Positions 1-6,746 of a stretch of 6,746 bases of DNA are shown here, piece by piece (the first letter of the stretch is position 1; the number at the start of each line of letters is the position of its first letter). The translations under genes and the position numbers were made by a program. Origin of the DNA: an uncultured Capnocytophaga sp. (GTDB lineage Bacteria > Bacteroidota > Bacteroidia > Flavobacteriales > Flavobacteriaceae); contig CAJZFM010000119.1 in assembly GCA_915070235.1 (NCBI GenBank), positions 1 through 6,746 of the forward strand. The letters are read 5' to 3'. The notes beneath the pieces were generated by a model, which was not told the DNA's origin, made no database searches, and saw only the letters and a program-made list of their open reading frames with translations.

Positions 1-170
1 CCCTCCAAGGCGAAGTGCTCGCTGCCGGAAAGGGCACGAAAGACGAAGAAATGGTGCTCAAAGCCGGCGACCAAGTGCTTTATGGCAAATATGCCGGTAC
101 GGAAGTCGAATTTGGGGGTGAGAAGTATCTCATCATGCGTCAGAGCGACGTGTTGGCCGTTCTCGGATAA
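1..170 (+). CDS. groES: Co-chaperonin GroES, C-terminal part (5' end outside window)
   Basis: The reading frame enters at base 3 and gives 55 residues before the TAA at 168-170. GroES is the heptameric lid that caps the GroEL ring and encloses unfolded substrate in the cytoplasm during the ATP cycle. The visible part has the family's second half: a GxVLAxGxG strand, the KAGDQVLYGKYAGTEV segment, and the EKYLIMRQSDVLAVL ending typical of Bacteroidota GroES. Compared with a usual length of about 90-97 residues, roughly 35-40 N-terminal residues, including the mobile loop that contacts GroEL, lie upstream. groEL follows 108 bases downstream on the same strand, the usual groESL order. Codon use is more GC-rich than in the rest of the window: I count about 54% GC overall and 33 of 55 codons ending in G or C. 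The identification is firm; the promoter and any heat-shock operator are out of view. Confidence 0.95.
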   Translation, partial: LQGEVLAAGKGTKDEEMVLKAGDQVLYGKYAGTEVEFGGEKYLIMRQSDVLAVLG

Positions 171-1907
<1,737 letters not shown>

Positions 1908-1932
1908 TCGTATCATAATAAATATTTTAAAG

Positions 1933-1959
1933 AAACCCGCCTCAAATAGGCGGGTTTTT
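1933..1959 (+). terminator. Rho-independent terminator of groESL
   Basis: A perfect 10-bp stem, AAACCCGCCT (1933-1942) with AGGCGGGTTT (1948-1957), closes a 5-base CAAAT loop. The T-run starts inside the 3' arm (1955-1959), and a pyrimidine-rich stretch continues to about 1972. It lies 26 bases after the groEL stop and separates the chaperonin operon from dnaE. Confidence 0.93.
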
Positions 1960-2019
1960 CCTTTCTATTTTTAACAAAGTATTCACGATAACAACGCAGA
2001 GGATTCAAAAAAAATATAC

Positions 2020-2027
2020 TACTTTTG
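2020..2027 (+). promoter_or_regulatory. Likely -7 box of the dnaE promoter (TACTTTTG)
   Basis: TACTTTTG matches the Bacteroidota primary sigma factor -7 consensus TAnnTTTG exactly. It sits 26 bases before the dnaE ATG, so transcription would start around 2032-2036, leaving a leader of about 20 bases. An A8 tract (2007-2014) lies just upstream. No clear TTG is found at the expected -33 spacing, so the call rests on the -7 box and its position after the groEL terminator. Confidence 0.55.
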
Positions 2028-2053
2028 TCCAAGAAACTCACTTCCCTTTCCCT

Positions 2054-2623
2054 ATGTATTTAATCTTTGATACTGAAACAACTGGACTTCCCCGCAACTA
2101 TAATGCGCCACTCTCTGATAGTGCCAACTGGCCGCGTGCTGTACAAATCGCTTGGCAACTACACGATGCTCAAGGTACTCTTGTCGAGCATAAGGACTTT
2201 TTAATCACCCCTGACGACTTTACCATTCCCTACGATGCAGAACGTATCCATGGGATCTCCACAGAGCTGGCTGCCAAAGAGGGCGTACCTATCCAACAGG
2301 TATTTGAAGAATTTGAAAAAGCACTGAGCAAGACTCAGTATATTGTAGGACAAAATATCAGCTTTGATATCAATATCATGGGAGCTGAGTTCTACCGCTA
2401 TGGGGTAGCTACTCGCTTGGGAGAACTGCCTGTTTTGGACACCTGTACCGAGATTACTGCCGAACTCTGCCGAATAGAAGGGGGTAAGGGTGGTAAGTTC
2501 AAGTATCCAAGCCTCACCGAACTCCACCAGTTTCTCTTTGGCACTCCCTTTGCCGAAGCCCATAACGCTACAGCCGATGTGGAGGCAACCGCTCGCTGTT
2601 TCTTTGAGCTAGTCCGTCGAGGC
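2054..2623 (+). other. DEDDh (DnaQ/epsilon-like) exonuclease domain of DnaE
   Basis: The first ~190 residues of the polymerase make a complete proofreading-type exonuclease. All five family catalytic residues are present in order and spacing: D6 and E8 (motif I), D105 (motif II), H170 and D175 (motif III, HxAxxD form). This suggests an active enzyme rather than a relic. In E. coli this activity is the separate epsilon subunit (DnaQ), which binds the PHP domain; here it is joined directly upstream of PHP. The domain end is approximate. Confidence 0.88.
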
Positions 2624-5600
2624 GAGGGCTTCACCTCCAGCCAAGTCTCCCATGAGGCTATGGCACTTATCCAAGAGAAGTATACCGCTCCTGTAGCGCT
2701 TTGGGGGTTACAGCATATCAACCTAAAGGCAGCCTCTGAAAAGCTCAAAGCCCAAGAGGAATCCACAGCTCTGTCCTCTACCGAGCTGGCTGAAAACCTT
2801 GCCCTACTGGAGACTGCTCCCTTTGCACACCTGCACAACCACACTCAGTTCTCTGTCTTGCAATCCACCGCCTCTATTGCTGATTTGGTCAAGGCCACTG
2901 CCGAAGCGCAGATGCCTGCTGTAGCACTAACCGACCATGGCAATATGATGGGAGCTTTCCACTTTATCAAAGAAGTATCTAAGTATAACAAAGAAGCTAA
3001 AGCCAAAAACGCCCAAGCTCAAGAGGAGGGAAAGCCCGCTCCCCTACCCATCATCAAGCCTATTATAGGTTGCGAATTCTATATCTGTGAAAACCACTTA
3101 GACAGAAGCAAAAAGGACAATGGCTATCAAGTAGTCATGCTCGCCAAGGACAAAGAAGGCTATCAAAACCTTATCAAGATGGCTTCTATCGCCTATACCA
3201 AAGGTTTTTACTATGTACCTCGTATTGACAAAAAGGTAGTAGAGCAATATAAAAAGAATATCATTGTACTTTCAGGGAACCTATATGGTGAAATCCCTTC
3301 TAAAGTCTTAAATCAAGGCGAAAAACAAGCTGAAGAGGCACTCCTATGGTGGAAGAACCAATTCGGAGAGGATTTTTATATAGAACTTATCAGGCATGGC
3401 CAAGAAGATGAAGACCGTGCCAATGCGGTACTGATACAATTAGCGCAAAAACATGGGGTCAAATTGGTTGCAACCAACAATACCTACTACATCAACCCCA
3501 AAGATGCCAACGCTCATGACATTCTGCTCTGTGTCAAAGACGGAGAAAAGCAAGCTACCCCTATCGGACATGGGCGAGGTTTTCGCTATGGGCTGCCTAA
3601 TGAGCAGTATTATTTCAAATCCTCCCAGCAGATGAAGGAATTGTTCAAGGATATTCCCCAAGCCATTCTCTCTATTGAGGAGATTATAAACAAAATAGAA
3701 CCCTACGAGTTGGCACGCGATATCCTCCTCCCTAAGTTTGACATACCCAAGGAGTTCCAAGTGGAGGATGATCCTACTGGAAAAAAGGGAGAGAACAAAT
3801 ACCTCCGTCATCTCACCTACTTAGGCGCTGAAAAGCGCTATAAGGAACTTACCGACGAAGTACGCGAACGCCTTGATTTTGAGCTTTCTATCATAGAAAA
3901 AACAGGCTACCCTGGCTACTTCCTTATTGTGGAGGACTTCATTACTGCCGCACGCAATATGGGGGTCTCCGTAGGTCCTGGACGTGGTTCCGCAGCAGGC
4001 TCGGCAGTGGCTTATTGTTTGGGTATCACCAATATAGATCCTATCAAGTACGATTTGCTTTTTGAGCGTTTCCTCAACCCTGACCGTGTGAGCATGCCCG
4101 ATATTGATATTGACTTTGAAGATGATGGCCGTGGCCGCGTCTTGGACTATGTGATTGAGAAATATGGGGCAAACCAAGTAGCACAGATTATCACCTATGG
4201 TACCATGGCAGCCAAATCCTCCGTACGCGATACGGCTCGTGTGTTGGACTTACCGCTAAAGGAGGCTGACCAAATAGCCAAACTGATTCCTAATATTTCC
4301 CTCAAAAAAATCTTTACCCTCAATGATGATGAACTGAAAGAAAAAGTGGGTAGCGACCTTCCGAAAGTACAGCAACTCAAGGGAATTGCCCAAAGTCATG
4401 ACCTCTCGGCCAAGACCGTCCAGCAGGCTCGTATCTTGGAGGGTTCGGTGCGCAATACAGGGGTGCATGCCTGTGGAGTTATCATCACCCCCGACGATAT
4501 CACCAACTTTGTCCCTGTGGCCTTGGCCAAGGACTCTGACCTCTTTATCACTCAGTTTGACAACTCTGTGGTAGAGAGTGCTGGCCTATTGAAAATGGAC
4601 TTCTTGGGACTGAAAACGCTCACTATTCTCAAGGATGCTGTAGCACTTATTCAGAAACGACATGGATTTGAGTTAGACATAGATCATATTCCCTTGGATG
4701 ACAAGCCTACTTATGCCCTTTTCCAGCGTGGAGAAACCATCGGGATATTCCAATACGAGTCCCCTGGTATGCAAAAATATATGCGTGAGCTTAAACCTAC
4801 CGTCTTCGCCGACCTGATCGCCATGAATGCCCTCTACCGACCAGGGCCTATGGACTATATCCCAAGCTTTATTCATCGCAAACAAGGCGTAGAGCCTATC
4901 ACCTATGACTTGGCCGATATGGAGGAATACCTCAAGGACACCTATGGTATCACGGTATACCAAGAGCAGGTAATGCTCCTCTCACAGAAATTAGCTGGAT
5001 TCACCAAGGGAGAAGCCGATAAACTGAGAAAGGCCATGGGGAAAAAACTCAAGGACGTCTTGGCCGAGATGAAGCCTAAGTTTATAGAAGGTGGTGGCAA
5101 AAAAGGCCACCCTGCCGACATCTTAGAGAAGATTTGGAAGGACTGGGAGGCCTTCGCCAGCTATGCTTTTAACAAATCTCACTCCACTTGCTACGCGTGG
5201 ATTGCCTACCAAACAGCCTATCTGAAGGCCAACTACCCTGCCGAATACATGGCTGCGGTACTCTCTAACAATATGAATGATATTAAGTCCATTAGCTTTT
5301 TCCTTTCCGAGTGTAACCGTATGGGTATCAAGGTACTCAGTCCCGATGTGAATGAATCTGAATACAAGTTCACCGTGAACAAAGACGGAGCGATTCGTTT
5401 TGGTATGGGGGCGATTAAGGGATTGGGTAAGGCCGCGGTGGATACTATTGTAAAGACTAGAGAAAAAGGCCCTTACAAATCTGTTTTTGACATGGCCAAG
5501 CGTATAGATCTCAAGTCGGCCAATAAGAAAGCCTTTGAAAGTCTCGCCTTAGCGGGAGGATTTGACTCCTTCCCAGAGGTACACCGTGCCCAATTCTTCC

Positions 5601-6526
5601 ACCAAAGCCCCTCGGAGAATATGAACTTCTTGGAAAAGATCATTCGCTATGGTGCCAAATCACAGGAGAGCGCCCACTCCATACAGTTAAGCCTTTTCGG
5701 AGATAGCCCAGAGGTGCAAATCCCCGAACCCAAAATGCCTGAAACAGAGCCTTGGAACTCCTTAGAGGAACTCCGCCGAGAGAAAGAAGTAGTAGGGATC
5801 TATATCTCACACCACCCCTTGGACATGTTCAAGTACCAATTGGACTACCTATGCAACCGAAAAGCAGCCGAATTTACCTCCAACTACGAGGGTATGGAGA
5901 ACCAAGATGTACGTTTTGGAGGAATGATTGTCAAGATGGAACACCTCACCAGCAAAAACGGGAAAGGCTGGGGTGCTTTCACCATAGAAGACTATAGCGG
6001 TACGGCCGAATTTCGTATCTTTGGCGAAGAATACCTAAAATTCCGCCCTTTCCTTTCCGAAAAACAGTTTGTTTTCATCAAAGCCCATATCAAGGGAGGC
6101 TATACCACCCCCGACGGACGCACCTTTGGCCCCAAGATTGTTTTCACCCATATCGGTTTCTTAGAAGATGCCCTACAGGAGAATATAGACAAACTACAGA
6201 TGGCCGTAGAACTCCCCCAAGTAAATGAAGAGACCCTTTTTTTTGTAAAGAACCTATCTCAACACTTCAAGGGGAGTACCCCTTTTAACTTTCTGATCAT
6301 AGGAAAAAGCAAAGAACAAGAAAAGGACATAGAACTCCCCATGAATAGTCACGGTACTAAGGTCAAGGTATGCAAAGAGTTCTTTGATGCACTCTCCAAC
6401 ACCTCCTTTATCTATCGCCTAAACAACGAACCTCGTTGGCTGAACCTTGCCATAGAAGTCCCTGCCGACATGACCTCCGCCGATGAGGAAGTCCTCAAAC
6501 TCATGGAAGAAGTAGAAATAGATTAA
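2054..6526 (+). CDS. dnaE: DNA polymerase III alpha subunit with fused N-terminal 3'-5' exonuclease
   Basis: A complete 1490-residue replicative polymerase, about 330 longer than E. coli DnaE (1160). Residues 1-~190 form a DEDDh exonuclease: DTE (D6, E8), GQNISFD (D105) and HNATAD (H170, D175). After a linker comes the PHP domain (~256-545), starting FAHLHNHTQFS (H259, H261, H263) with TDHGN (D294, H295). The C-family polymerase core follows: GPGRGSAAGS at 641-650, the catalytic PDIDIDF at 682-688, and MDFLGL with D849 as the third carboxylate. A helix-hairpin-helix region lies at ~1117-1165, a clamp-binding peptide at 1211-1215, and an OB-fold at ~1285-1370. The ~120-residue C-terminus corresponds to the tau-binding part in E. 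coli. The protein synthesises the chromosome in the replisome and probably proofreads in cis. The ATG at 2054 is supported because exonuclease motif I begins at residue 2. It is not PolC, whose exonuclease is inserted inside PHP. Several PHP metal-ligand positions are substituted (see findings). Confidence 0.96.
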   Translation: MYLIFDTETTGLPRNYNAPLSDSANWPRAVQIAWQLHDAQGTLVEHKDFLITPDDFTIPYDAERIHGISTELAAKEGVPIQQVFEEFEKALSKTQYIVGQNISFDINIMGAEFYRYGVATRLGELPVLDTCTEITAELCRIEGGKGGKFKYPSLTELHQFLFGTPFAEAHNATADVEATARCFFELVRRGEGFTSSQVSHEAMALIQEKYTAPVALWGLQHINLKAASEKLKAQEESTALSSTELAENLALLETAPFAHLHNHTQFSVLQSTASIADLVKATAEAQMPAVALTDHGNMMGAFHFIKEVSKYNKEAKAKNAQAQEEGKPAPLPIIKPIIGCEFYICENHLDRSKKDNGYQVVMLAKDKEGYQNLIKMASIAYTKGFYYVPRIDKKVVEQYKKNIIVLSGNLYGEIPSKVLNQGEKQAEEALLWWKNQFGEDFYIELIRHGQEDEDRANAVLIQLAQKHGVKLVATNNTYYINPKDANAHDILLCVKDGEKQATPIGHGRGFRYGLPNEQYYFKSSQQMKELFKDIPQAILSIEEIINKIEPYELARDILLPKFDIPKEFQVEDDPTGKKGENKYLRHLTYLGAEKRYKELTDEVRERLDFELSIIEKTGYPGYFLIVEDFITAARNMGVSVGPGRGSAAGSAVAYCLGITNIDPIKYDLLFERFLNPDRVSMPDIDIDFEDDGRGRVLDYVIEKYGANQVAQIITYGTMAAKSSVRDTARVLDLPLKEADQIAKLIPNISLKKIFTLNDDELKEKVGSDLPKVQQLKGIAQSHDLSAKTVQQARILEGSVRNTGVHACGVIITPDDITNFVPVALAKDSDLFITQFDNSVVESAGLLKMDFLGLKTLTILKDAVALIQKRHGFELDIDHIPLDDKPTYALFQRGETIGIFQYESPGMQKYMRELKPTVFADLIAMNALYRPGPMDYIPSFIHRKQGVEPITYDLADMEEYLKDTYGITVYQEQVMLLSQKLAGFTKGEADKLRKAMGKKLKDVLAEMKPKFIEGGGKKGHPADILEKIWKDWEAFASYAFNKSHSTCYAWIAYQTAYLKANYPAEYMAAVLSNNMNDIKSISFFLSECNRMGIKVLSPDVNESEYKFTVNKDGAIRFGMGAIKGLGKAAVDTIVKTREKGPYKSVFDMAKRIDLKSANKKAFESLALAGGFDSFPEVHRAQFFHQSPSENMNFLEKIIRYGAKSQESAHSIQLSLFGDSPEVQIPEPKMPETEPWNSLEELRREKEVVGIYISHHPLDMFKYQLDYLCNRKAAEFTSNYEGMENQDVRFGGMIVKMEHLTSKNGKGWGAFTIEDYSGTAEFRIFGEEYLKFRPFLSEKQFVFIKAHIKGGYTTPDGRTFGPKIVFTHIGFLEDALQENIDKLQMAVELPQVNEETLFFVKNLSQHFKGSTPFNFLIIGKSKEQEKDIELPMNSHGTKVKVCKEFFDALSNTSFIYRLNNEPRWLNLAIEVPADMTSADEEVLKLMEEVEID
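5684..5698 (+). other. Beta sliding-clamp binding motif in DnaE (QLSLF)
   Basis: Residues 1211-1215 read QLSLF, a very close match to the bacterial clamp-binding consensus QL[SD]LF. The motif lies in a probably disordered, proline-rich stretch between the helix-hairpin-helix region and the OB-fold, the same relative place as the internal clamp site of E. coli DnaE. It should tether the polymerase to DnaN. Confidence 0.85.
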
Positions 6527-6553
6527 CAACTATTTAAAATTTAACAATTGTAG

Positions 6554-6585
6554 TTGATAAAATTAAAATATTTTTATTATCTTTG
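6554..6585 (+). promoter_or_regulatory. Bacteroidota-type promoter P1 (TTG-N21-TATCTTTG)
   Basis: TTG at 6554-6556 is followed after 21 bases by TATCTTTG at 6578-6585, an exact TAnnTTTG match with a spacing usual for this phylum. The spacer is very AT-rich. Transcription would start near 6590-6595, giving a leader of about 30 bases before the ATG at 6625. It lies in the gap after dnaE and drives the + strand. Confidence 0.7.
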
Positions 6586-6624
6586 TGCCTTGAAAGTTTG
6601 TACAAAATTAACCACATTTCTCCT

Positions 6625-6746
6625 ATGAAAAATTTGCGTAACTTGTTGAAAATTCGTAACTTTGTTGTTCTAAATAATCTTTATTTAGCACAGCACAGCA
6701 CAGCACAGCACAGCACAGCACAGCACAGCACAGCACAGCACAGCAC
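6625..6746 (+). CDS. Partial ORF, unknown function, N-terminus running into a pentanucleotide repeat
   Basis: From the ATG at 6625 the frame stays open for 40 full codons to the window edge. It reads MKNLRNLLKIRNFVVLNNLYL and then repeats of the pentapeptide A-Q-H-S-T encoded by the AGCAC tract. Support for it being a gene: promoter P1 lies about 30 bases upstream of the ATG, and the SD-less pyrimidine-rich context (TTTCTCCT before ATG) resembles that of dnaE. Against it: a second good promoter (6634-6664) lies inside the ORF, the repeat cannot contain a stop in any frame, and no family is recognisable. The basic, moderately hydrophobic first 21 residues are not a convincing signal peptide. 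It may instead be a leader region of a gene whose start lies beyond the window. Confidence 0.35.
   Translation, partial: MKNLRNLLKIRNFVVLNNLYLAQHSTAQHSTAQHSTAQHS
6629..6667 (+). repeat. Tandem imperfect direct repeat (20 + 19 bp)
   Basis: AAAATTTGCGTAACTTGTTG (6629-6648) is followed with no gap by AAAATTCGTAACTTTGTTG (6649-6667). They differ by a 2-base deletion (TG) and a 1-base insertion (T). The insertion turns TAACTTG in copy 1 into a full TAACTTTG -7 box in copy 2. Confidence 0.75.
6634..6664 (+). promoter_or_regulatory. Bacteroidota-type promoter P2 (TTG-N20-TAACTTTG)
   Basis: TTG at 6634-6636 (part of TTTG) and TAACTTTG at 6657-6664 are separated by 20 bases, a full match to the phylum consensus. 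Predicted initiation, around 6669-6674, falls at the foot of the hairpin and about 15 bases before the AGCAC tract. P2 would therefore produce an RNA that begins with the hairpin and the repeats. Confidence 0.6.
6670..6688 (+). repeat. Perfect inverted repeat CTAAATAA-TCT-TTATTTAG
   Basis: An 8-bp perfect stem (6670-6677 with 6681-6688) closes a 3-base TCT loop. Its last two bases (AG, 6687-6688) are the first bases of the AGCAC tract. The stem is AT-rich, with only one G-C pair, so it is weak in RNA. It is a sequence fact; its function is unknown. Confidence 0.6.
6687..6746 (+). repeat. Microsatellite (AGCAC)x12, cut by window end
   Basis: Twelve perfect copies of AGCAC occupy exactly 60 bases and run to the last base, so 12 is a minimum. 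The 5-bp unit is not a multiple of 3, so gain or loss of one copy shifts the reading frame. The unit translates to A-Q-H-S-T in any forward frame and V-L-C-C-A in any reverse frame, with no stop codons. Its place just after two promoters and near an ATG is where phase-variable repeats are often found. Confidence 0.95.

Noticed and set aside
2398..2844. Antisense ORF of 148 codons inside dnaE, plus shorter ones at 2201-2563, 3440-3811 and 3821-4177
   Set aside because: They overlap conserved exonuclease, PHP and polymerase coding sequence and show no domain. The translations look like shadow ORFs.
2054..6526. PolC-type polymerase because of the built-in exonuclease
   Set aside because: In PolC the exonuclease is inserted within the PHP domain and an OB-fold comes first. 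Here the exonuclease is at the N-terminus and the OB-fold follows the polymerase core, as in DnaE.
2054..6526. Split intein or programmed frameshift inside the polymerase core
   Set aside because: The frame is continuous and all polymerase motifs are uninterrupted, with no intein splice-junction motif. The extra length is explained by the N-terminal exonuclease and linker.
6527..6556. Terminator after dnaE: CAACTA (6527-6532) with TAGTTG (6551-6556)
   Set aside because: The stem is only 6 bp with an 18-base AT-rich loop and no T-run after it, and the right arm supplies the TTG of promoter P1. No convincing intrinsic terminator for dnaE is visible.
6687..6746. CRISPR array
   Set aside because: The tract is a pure 5-bp tandem repeat with no spacers and no repeat unit of 25-40 bases.

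Overview
The window carries the end of a chaperonin operon, a replicative DNA polymerase gene, and the start of a repeat-containing locus cut off by the window end. All supported genes are on the + strand. The protein families and the SD-less starts preceded by TAnnTTTG-type -7 boxes point to Bacteroidota, most likely Flavobacteriia. A Capnocytophaga-like host would fit, but the genus is an inference that cannot be confirmed from this window.

Layout: 1-170 is the 3' end of groES. 171-278 is an intercistronic gap with a possible hairpin. 279-1907 is a complete groEL, closed by a strong intrinsic terminator (1933-1959). 1960-2053 holds the dnaE leader with a -7-like box. 2054-6526 is a complete dnaE encoding a 1490-residue DNA polymerase III alpha subunit. 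It starts with its own DEDDh 3'-5' exonuclease domain, followed by PHP, polymerase, helix-hairpin-helix, clamp-binding peptide, OB-fold and C-terminal regions. 6527-6746 is AT-rich and holds two good Bacteroidota-type promoter matches, a tandem imperfect 20/19-bp repeat, a perfect 8-bp hairpin, and then 12 uninterrupted copies of the pentanucleotide AGCAC running to the last base.

groES and groEL act together as the GroESL folding machine and are probably co-transcribed. dnaE is a separate transcription unit for chromosome replication; its fused exonuclease suggests proofreading is carried in cis. The groESL and dnaE genes are ordinary housekeeping content. The least ordinary part is the last ~130 bases. 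There, a promoter-proximal 5-bp microsatellite, open in all six frames, could act as a phase-variation switch for a gene that lies mostly beyond the window. Other points worth a look are substituted metal-ligand positions in the PHP domain, a T8 tract near the dnaE 3' end, and a base-composition step between groES and groEL.
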